Shown: positions 10,267 to 19,524 of the stretch, one piece after another
Numbering within the stretch: the first letter of the stretch is position 1
How the letters are laid out: each line of letters begins with the position of its first letter
Assembly: GCF_024614185.1 (NCBI RefSeq)
Contig: NZ_JAHTLF010000015.1
Location: forward strand, 124,001-188,000
Direction of reading: 5' to 3'
DNA: 64,000 nucleotides
DNA from: Nocardioides carbamazepini
GTDB taxonomy: Bacteria; Actinomycetota; Actinomycetes; Propionibacteriales; Nocardioidaceae
Notes under the pieces: generated by a model
What the model was told of the DNA's origin: nothing
The model's database searches: none
The model's input: only the letters and a program-made list of their open reading frames with translations
Position numbers and translations under genes: made by a program

Positions 10267-11409
10267 TCAGGCGTCCGCGGACGCGGAGGCCTCCGCCGAG
10301 GCCCGCTTGGCGAGGTTCTCGGCGACCTCGGCGTGCCAGTACTCGTTGGCCTTGGTGGTGTCGACCTCGAACTCGAACCGGTCGACCATCTCGGGCTTGA
10401 CGTCCGCGACGTCGACGTAGAACTGCTCGTACCACCGGCGCAGCTGGTAGACCGGTCCGTCCTCCTCGCAGAGCAGCGGGTTCTGGACGGCGACCTTGTT
10501 CTCCCAGATCGCGACGTCCTGCAGGAAGCCCTCGCCGAAGGACTCGGTGTAGCGCTCGGCGATGTAGGCGCAGGTCTTGTCGTCGAGGCCCTCGGGCTTG
10601 CGCACGCTGATGCCGTACTGGAGCGTGAAGGTCTCGGGGCCGGTCGGGATGTGGCAGTTGATCAGGATGACCTCGGTGACGAAGCCCTTGTAGTCGACCT
10701 CGAGCCAGTTGATCATGTACGCCGGCCCGTAGTAGGTCGCCACCGACTTGAGGGTCGAGTTCTCGTCGCCGTACCCGGCGCCGGAGGTGTCGGGACGTCC
10801 CTTCGACTCCATGAACTGGGTCGCGGTGTGGCCGTCGAAGATGTTGCGGAAGCTCGTGGGGAACGCGAAGTGCACGTAGTAGAAGTGCGCCATGTCCGCG
10901 ACGTTGTCGATGAGCTCGCGGCAGTGCGAGCCGTTGATCTCCTTGGTGTGCCACGACCACGGGGTGTACTTGTCCGTCATCACGTCGGGCAGCTCCGGCG
11001 GCAGGATGTCGTGATCGGCCGCCGACCCCTCCGGGTCGTGCCAGACCAGCAGCTGACCGTTGCGCACGGTGGTCTCGTAGCGCTGCGTGCGGGCCCGCAG
11101 GGGCACCCGGCGCGCGTAGGGGATCGCCTTGCACTTGCCGTCGCCGCCCCAGCGCCAGTCGTGGAACGGGCAGGCGATGGTGTCGCCCTTGACCTCTCCC
11201 TGGGTCAGGTCGCCGCCCATGTGCCGGCAGTAGCCGTCGAGGGCGTTGAGCTCGCCCTCGCTGTCCTGCCAGACCACCAGCTTGCCGCCGAACCCGGGGA
11301 CGGCGTGGGGCTTGCCGTCGGCGAAGTCCGAGGCCAGCCCGAGGCAGTGCCAGCCGCGCGCGAAGCGGATCGGCGTCGTTCCCTGGTCGAGCATGCGCGT
11401 CTCGGTCAT
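10267..11409 (-). CDS. kshA: 3-ketosteroid 9-alpha-monooxygenase, oxygenase component KshA
   Basis: KshA hydroxylates C9 of 3-ketosteroids. In 380 aa I see the Rieske motif (Cys61, His63, Cys80, His83) and the mononuclear iron site NVADMAHFYYVH (Asp172, His175, His180). The substrate-domain sequence FRNIFDGHTATQ is KSH-like. The ATG at 11409 is one base from a KstR box and has no ribosome binding site. A TAACGT hexamer lies seven bases before it, so a leaderless mRNA is likely. A GTG at 11418 would lie inside the operator. The C-terminus is Ala/Ser-rich. Confidence 0.95.
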   Translation of the reverse strand: MTETRMLDQGTTPIRFARGWHCLGLASDFADGKPHAVPGFGGKLVVWQDSEGELNALDGYCRHMGGDLTQGEVKGDTIACPFHDWRWGGDGKCKAIPYARRVPLRARTQRYETTVRNGQLLVWHDPEGSAADHDILPPELPDVMTDKYTPWSWHTKEINGSHCRELIDNVADMAHFYYVHFAFPTSFRNIFDGHTATQFMESKGRPDTSGAGYGDENSTLKSVATYYGPAYMINWLEVDYKGFVTEVILINCHIPTGPETFTLQYGISVRKPEGLDDKTCAYIAERYTESFGEGFLQDVAIWENKVAVQNPLLCEEDGPVYQLRRWYEQFYVDVADVKPEMVDRFEFEVDTTKANEYWHAEVAENLAKRASAEASASADA

Positions 11410-11410
11410 G

Positions 11411-11424
11411 TAGAACACGTTACA
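11411..11424. promoter_or_regulatory. KstR box, kshA/fadE26 intergenic region
   Basis: TAGAACACGTTACA fits the published KstR motif TnnAACnnGTTnnA at every fixed base. It lies directly upstream of kshA (minus) and 46 bp before fadE26 (plus), so one site may control both divergent units. Confidence 0.85.
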
Positions 11425-11470
11425 GTTTTGCCGTTAGGCTGACAACAACCCAGCCCTTCGAGGAGATCCG

Positions 11471-12661
11471 ATGCACATCGACCTGGAGCCGCAGCAGGTA
11501 GCCCTGCGCGAGGAGCTCCGCGAGTACTTCGCCCAGCTCGTCACCCCCGAGGTCCGGGCCGGACTGGCCTCCGCCACGGGCGAGTTCGGCGAGGCCGGCG
11601 TCTACAAGGACGTGATCCGCCGCATCGGCAGCGACGGCTGGCTCGGGATCGGCTGGCCCGAGGAGTACGGCGGCCAGGCCCGCTCCATGGTCGAGCAGCT
11701 GATCTTCACCGACGTCGCCGCGATCGCAGGTGTCCCGATCCCCTATCTGACGCTGAACACGGTCGGGCCGACGATCATGCGCTTCGGGTCGACTGCGCAG
11801 AAGGAGTACTTCCTCCCGAAGATCCTCGCCGGCGACCTGCACTTCTCGATCGGCTACTCCGAGCCCGGGTCGGGCACCGACCTGGCCTCGCTCAAGACCA
11901 AGGCGACGCTCGAGGGCGACGAGTGGGTGATCAACGGCCAGAAGATGTGGACCTCGCTCATCCAGTACGCCGACTGGCTCTGGATGGCCTGCCGCACCGA
12001 GCCCGACGCGCCCCGCCACAAGGGCCTGTCGATGATCCTCGTCCCGGCCGACGCTCCCGGCGTGTCGTACACCCCGGTCCACACCGTCGCCGGGGTGGGC
12101 ACGTCGGCGACGTACTACTCGGACGTCCGGGTGCCCGCCGCCAACCTGGTGAGCGAGCGCGGCGGTGGCTGGGCGCTGATGACCAACCAGCTCAACCACG
12201 AGCGGGTCGCCCTCACCTCCGCCGCCCCCCTCCAGCACTCGCTGACGCTGGTCAAGGACTGGGCCGCCGAGACCCGCAACCCCGACGGCTCGCGGGTCAT
12301 CGACACCGAGTGGGTCCAGATCGCGCTCGGCCGCGCGCATGCCCGGATCGAGGCGCTCACCCTCATCAACTGGAAGCTGGCCGCCGACGCCGACCACGGC
12401 GTGCCGCTCTCGCCGGCCGAGGCGTCGGCCACCAAGATCTACGGCTCCGAGCTCGCGACCGAGGTCTACCGCTCGCTGATGGAGGTCGTCGGCCCCCACG
12501 CCGGCGTCACCGGTGACTCCCCCGGCGCCGTGATCGCCGGCCGCCTGGAGCGGTTCCACCGCTCGTCTCTCGTCATGACCTTCGGCGGCGGCACCAACGA
12601 GATCCAGCGCGACATCATCGGGTACGTCGGCCTCGGCCTGCCCGCCGCCAAGCGAGCCTGA
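11471..12661 (+). CDS. fadE26: Steroid side-chain acyl-CoA dehydrogenase, FadE26 (ChsE4)-like
   Basis: FadE26 and FadE27 form the heterotetrameric ChsE4-ChsE5 dehydrogenase of sterol side-chain beta-oxidation. The 396-aa protein has the FAD-contact segment GYSEPGSGTDLASLK, INGQKMWTS and LNHER with Glu244 at the position of the catalytic base, then GGGTNEIQRDII at the C-terminus. GAGGAGA precedes the ATG, so this transcript is leadered. Order fadE26-fadE27-fadD17 is the same as M. tuberculosis Rv3504-Rv3506, which drives the assignment. A TAGGCT at 11435 is a possible -10. Confidence 0.88.
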   Translation: MHIDLEPQQVALREELREYFAQLVTPEVRAGLASATGEFGEAGVYKDVIRRIGSDGWLGIGWPEEYGGQARSMVEQLIFTDVAAIAGVPIPYLTLNTVGPTIMRFGSTAQKEYFLPKILAGDLHFSIGYSEPGSGTDLASLKTKATLEGDEWVINGQKMWTSLIQYADWLWMACRTEPDAPRHKGLSMILVPADAPGVSYTPVHTVAGVGTSATYYSDVRVPAANLVSERGGGWALMTNQLNHERVALTSAAPLQHSLTLVKDWAAETRNPDGSRVIDTEWVQIALGRAHARIEALTLINWKLAADADHGVPLSPAEASATKIYGSELATEVYRSLMEVVGPHAGVTGDSPGAVIAGRLERFHRSSLVMTFGGGTNEIQRDIIGYVGLGLPAAKRA

Positions 12662-12683
12662 CCCCGACGACACGGAGCCGACG

Positions 12684-13727
12684 ATGGACTTTCTCTTCAC
12701 CCCCGAGCAGGACGAGGCCGCCGAGCTCGCGGCGCAGATCCTTGCCGACCAGACCACCAACGAGCGCCTCAAGGAGGTCGAGGCCGGCGGTGACCGCTTC
12801 GACCGCGCGCTGTGGAAGGACCTCGACGAGGCCGGCCTGCTGAGCCTGCACCTCCCAGAGGACCAGGGCGGCGCCGGCCTCGGGCTGGTCGAGCTCGCCC
12901 GCGTCCTGGTCGAGGTCGGCAAGCGGGTCGCGCCCGTGCCGCTGGCCGTGCACGGCGCCTGCACCGCGCTGCTCGCGGCCCACGGCGTGACGGTGGGCGA
13001 CCGGCTGTATGCCGCGGCCGTCGCCGAGGAGCGGGCGCACCTACCCGCCGCGCCGGTCGTCACCGTCGCGGCCGACGGCACGCTGACCGGCGTCAAGACG
13101 CTGGTGCGGGCCGGCATGGCGGCCGACGCGCTGCTCGTGACCGCGACCGGCCCCGCGGGTGTCGGCGTCCATCTGGTCGACGCGGCGGCGCCCGGCGTCG
13201 AGCGGGTCGCGCAGAGGACCAGCGACGGCGACACCGCTGCCCTGATCACCTTCTGCGGTGCCGCCGCGACGCAGGTCGGCGGCGCCGATGCGGCCGAGCG
13301 TCTCGGTCAGCTCCTCGTCGCCCTGTCGGCCGCCGAGCAGGTCGGCGTGACCGAGGGCGCGCTGCGCCTGACGGCGGAGTACGCCAAGACCCGGGAGCAG
13401 TTCGGCCGCCCGATCGGCACCTTCCAGGCGGTCTCGCAGCGCCTCGCCGACGGGTTCATCGACGTCCTCGGCCAGCGGCTCACGCTGTGGCAGGCCGTGT
13501 GGCGGCTCCAGGAGGGCCTGCCGGCCGCGACCGAGGTGGCCACCGCGAAGCTGTGGGCCGCCGACGCGGGACACCGGATCGCCCACACCACGGTCCATGT
13601 CCACGGCGGTGTCGGCATCGACCTCGACGGCGAGGCGCACCGGTACTTCACGAGCGGCAAGCGGTTCGAGTTCCTCTTCGGTGGAGCGACCGAGCAGGCG
13701 CTGGCGATCGGCCGCTCCTTCGCATGA
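12684..13727 (+). CDS. fadE27: Steroid side-chain acyl-CoA dehydrogenase, FadE27 (ChsE5)-like
   Basis: The 347-aa protein is a short acyl-CoA dehydrogenase with the usual helical N-domain, a degenerate middle beta domain and a conserved C-domain (KTREQFGRPIGTFQAV, HVHGGVGIDLDGEAH). Heteromeric steroid ACADs pair one subunit carrying the catalytic Glu with one that lacks it; this has the shorter, degenerate form. It follows fadE26 by 22 bp and its stop overlaps the fadD17 start (ATGA), so all three are one transcript. Confidence 0.88.
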   Translation: MDFLFTPEQDEAAELAAQILADQTTNERLKEVEAGGDRFDRALWKDLDEAGLLSLHLPEDQGGAGLGLVELARVLVEVGKRVAPVPLAVHGACTALLAAHGVTVGDRLYAAAVAEERAHLPAAPVVTVAADGTLTGVKTLVRAGMAADALLVTATGPAGVGVHLVDAAAPGVERVAQRTSDGDTAALITFCGAAATQVGGADAAERLGQLLVALSAAEQVGVTEGALRLTAEYAKTREQFGRPIGTFQAVSQRLADGFIDVLGQRLTLWQAVWRLQEGLPAATEVATAKLWAADAGHRIAHTTVHVHGGVGIDLDGEAHRYFTSGKRFEFLFGGATEQALAIGRSFA

Positions 13728-15235
13728 CCGTTCGGGACCTGCTTCTCGCCCGCGCCGAGGACGATCGTCCGGCGTTGCTCTGGCGGGAGGCAGGTCAGGT
13801 CAGGTCCCTCTCCTGGCGTGAGTACGTCGCCGCGGCGGTCCGGCTCGCCGGCGAGCTCGACCGCCGGCTGGACCCCGGACTGCCGCCGCATGTCGGCGTG
13901 CTGCTGCCCAACGGGCCGGCCTTCGCGCTGCACCTCGCGGCCGCGGGGCTCGGCGGTCACGTCCTGGTCGGACTGAACACGACGCGCCGGGGCGCGGCCC
14001 TCGACGCCGACATCGCGAAGGCTGAGTGCCAGCTCGTCGTCGACTCCCCCGACCTGGCGCTGGCCGCGGCCGGCGGCGCCCACGATGCAGCCCTGCCGAA
14101 CGCGGTCCCGAGCCCGGACACGCTGTTCATGCTGATCTTCACCAGCGGCACGAGCGGCTCACCGAAGGCCGTGCGGGTCACGCACGAGAAGATCACCGGA
14201 CCGGGCACGCACCTCGTCGGGCGTCTCGGCCTGACTCCAGGCGACGTCCACTACGTGTCGATGCCGATGTTCCACTCCAATGCGGTGATGGCGGGCTGGG
14301 CTCCGGCACTCACCACCGGAGCGACGTTCGCGGTCGCCGGGTTCTCGGCGCGCAGATTCCTCCCCGACGTGCGTGAGTTCGGGGCGACGTACGCGAACTA
14401 CGTGGGGAAGCCGTTGACCTACGTCCTCGCCACACCCGAGCAGCCGGACGACGTCGAGAACCCGCTGCGCCTGGTGTTCGGCAACGAGGCCAACGAGGCC
14501 GACATCGCGGCCTTCGCCACCCGCTTCGGCTGCGAGGTCGTCGACTCGTACTCGTCCACCGAGAACGCGGTGATCGTGCAACGCCGGCCGGACATGCCAC
14601 ACGGGTCGCTCGGCATGCCCCTCCCCGGCGTGGCCGTGCTGTCGCCGGACTCCGGCGACCTCACCGCCGACGCCGTGTTCGACGACTCCGGTCGGCTGCT
14701 GAACCCGGACGAGGCGATCGGCGAGCTGGTCAACACCACGGGCGCCGGCGCCTTCGCCGGCTACTACCGCGACGACGCCGCCGAGGTCGAGCGGATGCGG
14801 GGCGGGATGTACTGGTCCGGGGACCTCGCCTACCGCGACGCCGACGGGTGGGTCTACTTCGCCGGGCGCTCCGGCGAATGGCTGCGCGTCGACGGGGAGA
14901 ACCTCGCGGCCGCGCCGATCGAGCGGATCCTGCTACGGCATCCCGCCATCGCCGAGGCGGCCGTGTACGCCGTCCCCGATCCCAAGGTGGGCGACCAGGT
15001 CGCCTGCGCCCTGATCCTCCGCGCCCCGTTGACGCCGACGGAGCTCGAGGACTTCCTCGCGGAGCAGACCGACCTCTCCCCCAAGGCGTGGCCGCGCCAC
15101 GTGCGGATCGTCGACGCGCTGCCCCGCACCGCGACCAACAAGGTGCTCAAGCGTGAGCTCACCGCGGCGGGCGTCGCCCCGGCCGACGACGCCCGGGTGT
15201 GGGTGCGCGCCGAGCGCGGGACGTCCTACGCCTGA
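13724..15235 (+). CDS. fadD17: Steroid-CoA ligase, FadD17-like
   Basis: The 503-aa ANL-family enzyme would activate a sterol side-chain carboxylate (C24-type acids in characterised homologues) to its CoA ester. Seen: P-loop FTSGTSGSPKAV, DSYSSTEN at the A5 motif, the YWSGDLAYRD and GRSGEWLRVDGENL motifs, and a C-terminal NKVLKREL with the adenylation Lys. It is coupled to fadE27 by a four-base overlap. Its stop abuts the stop of the convergent beta-propeller gene with no intergenic base, so no separate terminator is present. Confidence 0.87.
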   Translation: MTVRDLLLARAEDDRPALLWREAGQVRSLSWREYVAAAVRLAGELDRRLDPGLPPHVGVLLPNGPAFALHLAAAGLGGHVLVGLNTTRRGAALDADIAKAECQLVVDSPDLALAAAGGAHDAALPNAVPSPDTLFMLIFTSGTSGSPKAVRVTHEKITGPGTHLVGRLGLTPGDVHYVSMPMFHSNAVMAGWAPALTTGATFAVAGFSARRFLPDVREFGATYANYVGKPLTYVLATPEQPDDVENPLRLVFGNEANEADIAAFATRFGCEVVDSYSSTENAVIVQRRPDMPHGSLGMPLPGVAVLSPDSGDLTADAVFDDSGRLLNPDEAIGELVNTTGAGAFAGYYRDDAAEVERMRGGMYWSGDLAYRDADGWVYFAGRSGEWLRVDGENLAAAPIERILLRHPAIAEAAVYAVPDPKVGDQVACALILRAPLTPTELEDFLAEQTDLSPKAWPRHVRIVDALPRTATNKVLKRELTAAGVAPADDARVWVRAERGTSYA

Positions 15236-16747
15236 TCAGGGCAGCAGCGCCGCCGCCGGTCCGCGGAGGCCGACCGCGAAGAAGCCCTCGTCCATGTCGG
15301 TGTACCAGACCTGGGCCCGGTCGACGTCCCACGCGGGCTGCGACAGCGCCGCGGCGCCGTTCGGTCCCGGCTGGTTGAAGTAGCCGACCTCGCGCGGGCG
15401 GGTGACGTCGGAGATGTCGAACAGGCGCAGCCCGGAGCCGATCATCGAGCAGCCGGCGATCTTCGGGTCGTCCCTGGTCGGCAGCGAGCAGTAGTGGCCG
15501 GTGTAGCTGCGGACGATGAGCCGCGCCCCCGGGTCTGCCATGACGTCGCCGCGCACGAGCGGATCGTGGACCTCGAGCCTCAGGTTGGACACGACGACCG
15601 GCGCGCGCGGGTCGGTGACGTCGATGATCCGCGCCGCGCCGACCGGGCTCTTCGGCGAGTTGATCCGGGTGAAGTCGCCGAACAGGTCGCTGAACTCGTC
15701 GATCTCGAGGACGTACTGCCGTGAGCCGCTGGTGAACGGCTCCGCGACCTGGGGGATGGACGACTCCTCCCAGGTCAGCCGCGACAGCGTGCGGATGACC
15801 GGCTTCGGGCGCCGGTCCTGGATGTCGGAGACATCGAGGATGTCGAGGCCGGCGCCGTCGAGGAGGCCGCCGGTGAGGACGCTCGGGCTGCCGATGTTGG
15901 CGACGTACATGGTGCGGCCGTCGTCGGAGAGCCGCAGGCCGTGGTAGACGACACCCGTCTTGGTGTGGAGGATGCGGGGCCGGCGGGGCTCGGTCAGATC
16001 GACCGCGGTCAGGGTGAAGCCGGCCGCGCCCGCCGTCCAGAACGTCCGGCCGTCCGGGGAGAACCCGCTCTCGTGGCCCATCACGCCCGACAGCGTCGTC
16101 GACCTCAGCCGGGGCTTGCGACAGTCCTGGCTGATGTCATAGACGTCGAGGACGCCGGGCGCCGTGGCCAGCGTGCCCATGACGGCCGCGAGCAGACCTC
16201 GCTCCTCGTTGACGAGCAACGACTCGTGGGGCTGGAGCATGGCCGGCGTGACCAGGTTCGCCGTCCGCACCGGCTTGGCGGGATCGGTCATGTCGAGGAC
16301 GACCACACCCAGGCCGGCACCGCCGGTCAGCAGGCCCGGCAGGTTCAGGCCCACCATCAGCGCAGAGTCGTAGTAGGCGCACGTGCGGCCGGTCGCGTCG
16401 GTGTAGCGCTGCACCTTGTAGCCGCCCGAGCCGAGTTGCGAGCGCCTGCCGTGGTGGCCGACCTGCACCGTGTTGCACCGGTAGCCCTGCCGTGCCCGGC
16501 CGGACGCGTAGTCGGCGGCCGGCACCCGGCCCTGGGCCGCCGTCTCGGGCAGGTCGCCGGCCGCGCAGGAGGCCTTCGGCACGCCGCTGAGGGACAGGTC
16601 CGCCTGTGATGAGCCCGCCGCGACGACCGCGCCGGTCGCCATCAACGCGGCCGCCAGCGTCGCGACCAGCAGTCGCCGAACGGCCGATCGAGAGCGCCGG
16701 ACCGTCCCGTCGTCGTGAACCATGTCGACCCCCATGTCGACCCCCAT
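15236..16747 (-). CDS. Secreted LVIVD-repeat beta-propeller protein
   Basis: The 503-aa protein has a basic N-region and a hydrophobic stretch (about residues 22-45), then repeated strand motifs of the LVIVD type (VVVLDMTDPAKPV, LDVYDISQDCRKP, LTAVDLTEPRRPR, LDILDVSDI, ARIIDVTDPRAP, LRLFDISDVTRP), which suggest a 6-7-bladed propeller outside the membrane. Six or more Cys may form disulfides. A function in sterol binding is speculative. Three possible in-frame starts (16747, 16735, 16723) lie in a 12-bp tandem duplication of the start region; the farthest is given. Confidence 0.72.
   Translation of the reverse strand: MGVDMGVDMVHDDGTVRRSRSAVRRLLVATLAAALMATGAVVAAGSSQADLSLSGVPKASCAAGDLPETAAQGRVPAADYASGRARQGYRCNTVQVGHHGRRSQLGSGGYKVQRYTDATGRTCAYYDSALMVGLNLPGLLTGGAGLGVVVLDMTDPAKPVRTANLVTPAMLQPHESLLVNEERGLLAAVMGTLATAPGVLDVYDISQDCRKPRLRSTTLSGVMGHESGFSPDGRTFWTAGAAGFTLTAVDLTEPRRPRILHTKTGVVYHGLRLSDDGRTMYVANIGSPSVLTGGLLDGAGLDILDVSDIQDRRPKPVIRTLSRLTWEESSIPQVAEPFTSGSRQYVLEIDEFSDLFGDFTRINSPKSPVGAARIIDVTDPRAPVVVSNLRLEVHDPLVRGDVMADPGARLIVRSYTGHYCSLPTRDDPKIAGCSMIGSGLRLFDISDVTRPREVGYFNQPGPNGAAALSQPAWDVDRAQVWYTDMDEGFFAVGLRGPAAALLP
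16723..16747. repeat. 12-bp tandem duplication over the start codons of the propeller gene
   Basis: CATGTCGACCCC occurs twice in tandem and its first bases a third time. Each copy supplies an in-frame ATG preceded by GGGGGTCGAC on the minus strand, so the start codon and its upstream G-tract are duplicated. Confidence 0.7.
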
Positions 16748-16759
16748 GTCTGTCTCGGA

Positions 16760-17413
16760 TCAGCCCTCGTACGGGACCTCGGTACGCCAGTCTGCCTCGT
16801 CCTGGTCGATCGCGGCGCGAAGCGCCTTCGCGACGTTGTCCGGTGCGAACGGGCCGTCCTTCTTGAGCAGGCCGCGGACGGTCACCGAGACCGCACGGAT
16901 GCCGTCGCCCCGGAGCGTCGCGTCGATGCTGTGCACCAGGTTCTGGACACCGGCCTTCTGGACGCCGAGCGAGGCGGCGCCGAACCACGGCGAGTCGGCG
17001 GCCATGCTGCCGGTCACCGTGACCCGGCCACCGGGCCCCATGAACGGACGGGCTGCCTGGACGAGCGACAGCAGCGCGCCGACGCCCAGCCGGACGTCCT
17101 CGAGCAGCTCGTCCGGGGTCAGGCTGAGCGGGTCCTTCTCGCGGTACGCCGACGGGTTGAAGTGGACCACGTCGAGGTGCCCGACGTGCTCGGCCATCCG
17201 GGTGACCGCGGCTCGGGTCGCGGCATCGTCGGTCAGATCGACGACGGACGACCCGGCCAGCGCGCCCGCCGCCTCGACGTCGGCGCGGAGCGCGGTCAAC
17301 ACGTCCTCCTCGGCGCCGAGCAGGCCGACCGAGCCACCCTCCGCGGCGTACAGGCGGGCCAGGGACCCGCTCACTCCCGGCCCGGCGCCGGCGATCAGCA
17401 CGTTGCGTGTCAT
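16760..17413 (-). CDS. Degenerate short-chain dehydrogenase/reductase
   Basis: The 217-aa protein has a Rossmann N-terminus (VLIAGAGPGVSG instead of TGxxxGxG), DLTDD as the adenine-ring segment, and an HFNPSAY in place of NNAG. The catalytic Tyr of YxxxK is missing: the segment reads LGVQK, although the Ser of TGSMA and the Lys remain. It is therefore probably not a normal SDR oxidoreductase. It is encoded between the propeller gene and the cupin-like gene on the same strand, with 12-bp and 22-bp gaps. Confidence 0.7.
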   Translation of the reverse strand: MTRNVLIAGAGPGVSGSLARLYAAEGGSVGLLGAEEDVLTALRADVEAAGALAGSSVVDLTDDAATRAAVTRMAEHVGHLDVVHFNPSAYREKDPLSLTPDELLEDVRLGVGALLSLVQAARPFMGPGGRVTVTGSMAADSPWFGAASLGVQKAGVQNLVHSIDATLRGDGIRAVSVTVRGLLKKDGPFAPDNVAKALRAAIDQDEADWRTEVPYEG

Positions 17414-17435
17414 TCCGGCAGCCTAGTGCGCCGGC

Positions 17436-18359
17436 TCACGCCGGCCCGACCCCGGAGGGCGCGTCGGGGTCGACGGTGAAGCTCGGCCTCACGCCCTGCC
17501 GGGGGCCGGGCGTGAGCATCCCGACGCGCCGGCCCAGGCGCATCGCCGCGACCTTGGCGGCCGGCACCAGGCCGCGCTCGCGGGTCGATCGCGGGGCCCG
17601 ACCCAACCGGCTGCGCAGGTAGTAGTTGGCCGTCCACAGGTGCTCGCGGCGCGCCGACTCGGCAGTCCAGTGCTCGGTGGAGAGGGAGACGTTCATGCCG
17701 CCGAGGTTCTCGACCCGGTGCGGGCTGTTCTGCGGCCACCAGGCGACCTGCCCCGGCTCCAGGTCGAGCACCGCCGCGTGGGCGTCGTACCCGAGGTCGA
17801 AGGGCAGCTCCTCGTCGGTCTCGCCCGCGACCAGCCGCTCCAGGTTCACCCCGCTCACGAACCGCTCCGCGCAGGGATAGACGTAGGCGCGCTTGCGGCC
17901 GCGGATGTGCCAGAGCAGGTTGGGCTGGTTGTCGGCGTGGTAGTAGACCATCGCCGACGGCGAGGAGAGGATCAGGGTCGCCGAGGTCCTGATCGGGGCG
18001 AACCCCGGGACCAGCTCGCGGATCTCGCCGTACAGCTCGTCGACCTGACGAGCGACGTCGCCGTCGTAGCCGTCGATGCCGACCAGGTTGAGCCACAGGT
18101 GGCCGCGCTCCACGATCTCGAGGAGCTCCTTGCCGGGGAGGTCGGTCTCCGCTCCCCGGCGCCAGTCGGCCAGCCGCATCGGGTCGTCGCCCATCGTGTA
18201 GGGATGGACGATCGACCGCGGCAGCCGGTCGAGCAGGTCGGCGAGGGCGTCGTCGGTGAACATCGGCTGCTCGTGCAGCCGATGCGGGGCCAGATGCGGC
18301 CGGGAGCCGAACGCGGCGATGTCGTCAAAGCTCCACGGGAGCAGGTGGGGATCAGTCAC
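17436..18359 (-). CDS. Cupin-like (JmjC/Cupin_8-type) protein
   Basis: In 307 aa the central region has YHADNQPNLLWHIRG (an HxD pair), WWPQNSPHRVEN (distal His) and a basic KRAYVYP strand, as in Fe(II)/2-oxoglutarate-dependent cupin-like hydroxylases. An oxygenase role is known for the wider fold; the substrate here is unknown. It could act on a steroid or a protein. The neighbours are an SDR-like gene and the coupled NMO/fadD19 pair. I see no clear terminator in the 58-bp gap. Confidence 0.6.
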   Translation of the reverse strand: MTDPHLLPWSFDDIAAFGSRPHLAPHRLHEQPMFTDDALADLLDRLPRSIVHPYTMGDDPMRLADWRRGAETDLPGKELLEIVERGHLWLNLVGIDGYDGDVARQVDELYGEIRELVPGFAPIRTSATLILSSPSAMVYYHADNQPNLLWHIRGRKRAYVYPCAERFVSGVNLERLVAGETDEELPFDLGYDAHAAVLDLEPGQVAWWPQNSPHRVENLGGMNVSLSTEHWTAESARREHLWTANYYLRSRLGRAPRSTRERGLVPAAKVAAMRLGRRVGMLTPGPRQGVRPSFTVDPDAPSGVGPA

Positions 18360-18417
18360 ACCCCACCGGTGCGGCCGGCCCCGCGAAAAGATCCCCGCGG
18401 CCCGAGATCGTCCCGGA

Positions 18418-19524
18418 TCAGCGGCCGGCGATCCCGTCGAGCCTCTTCACGGTCGCCTCGAACTCGGCGACCAGGTCGGCGACCACCTCGGCGACCGGAC
18501 GAACCTCGTTCATCCGGCCGACGATCTGCCCGATCGGCATGGAGATGACATCCGGGTCGCCGGACGCGTTGATCCGGTTGTGGGCGTCGGCGACGAGGAG
18601 GTTCTGCAGCGGCATCGGCAGCGGTGTCGGAGCATCGTCCTCCGACCACGCCTCGGTCCACTTCGTCTTGAGCAGGCGGGCCGGCTTGCCGGTGTAGATC
18701 CGGGTGCGCACCGTGTCGGACGACGTCGCGCGCAGGAAGGCCGTCTCCCAGCCCTTGTTGCCGGCGAGGTTGCGGTACTCCTCCGTGCCGAGCCAGATCG
18801 AGCCGGTCCACACACCCTGCGCGCCCAGCGCGAGCGAGGCGGCGATCTGCCGGCCGGAGCCGATGCCACCGGCGCCGAGGACGGGGACGTCGGGGCCGAC
18901 CGCGTCGGCGATGTCAGGGGTGAGCACCATGCTGGCGATCTCGCCGGTGTGCCCGCCGGCCTCGTAGCCCTGGGCGATGATGATGTCGACGCCGTTGGCG
19001 ACGTGGCTCAGCGCGTGCTTCGGGGCGCCCGCCAGGGCGGCGACCTTGAGGCCGGCCTCGTGGCACTGCTCGATGACGTCCACTGGCGGTGACCCGAGCG
19101 CGTTCGCGATGAGCACCGGGCGGTGCTGCAGCGCCACGTCCACGTGGGAGCGGGCGACCGAGTGCAGCCAACCGAGGACGCCCTCGCGACCCTCGCCCTC
19201 CGGCAGCGGCGGGACGCCGAGCTTGAGCAGTGTCTCGTCGACGAACTTCTTGTGGTCCTCGGGGATGTACGACGACAGGTCGGCCGAGGTGCCCTCGGTG
19301 GGGATCTTCATCGGCATGACGACGTCGACGCCGTATGGCTTGCCGTCGGTGTTCTCGTCCATCCAGGTCAGGACACGGTCGAGCTCGTCGGTGTCGTTGA
19401 ACCGGACGCAGCCCAGCACGCCGAGACCGCCCGCACGCGACACGGCGGCGGCGACATGCTCGGACGGGGTGAAGGCGAAGATCGGGTAGTCGATGCCGAA
19501 GGCATCGCACAGTGCGGTGCGCAT
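18418..19524 (-). CDS. Nitronate-monooxygenase-family flavoprotein (IpdC/NMO-like)
   Basis: The 368-aa TIM-barrel flavoprotein shows VAALAGAPKHA, the FMN-binding AQGYEAGGHTGEI, and VLGAGGIGSGRQIAASLALGAQGVWTGS. Family members are FMN oxidases or dehydrogenases; the related IpdC in this window acts on steroid-ring CoA esters. Its ATG overlaps the fadD19 stop by four bases, so it is translationally coupled to a sterol CoA ligase and probably acts in side-chain or ring catabolism. That role is inferred from context only. Confidence 0.78.
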   Translation of the reverse strand: MRTALCDAFGIDYPIFAFTPSEHVAAAVSRAGGLGVLGCVRFNDTDELDRVLTWMDENTDGKPYGVDVVMPMKIPTEGTSADLSSYIPEDHKKFVDETLLKLGVPPLPEGEGREGVLGWLHSVARSHVDVALQHRPVLIANALGSPPVDVIEQCHEAGLKVAALAGAPKHALSHVANGVDIIIAQGYEAGGHTGEIASMVLTPDIADAVGPDVPVLGAGGIGSGRQIAASLALGAQGVWTGSIWLGTEEYRNLAGNKGWETAFLRATSSDTVRTRIYTGKPARLLKTKWTEAWSEDDAPTPLPMPLQNLLVADAHNRINASGDPDVISMPIGQIVGRMNEVRPVAEVVADLVAEFEATVKRLDGIAGR

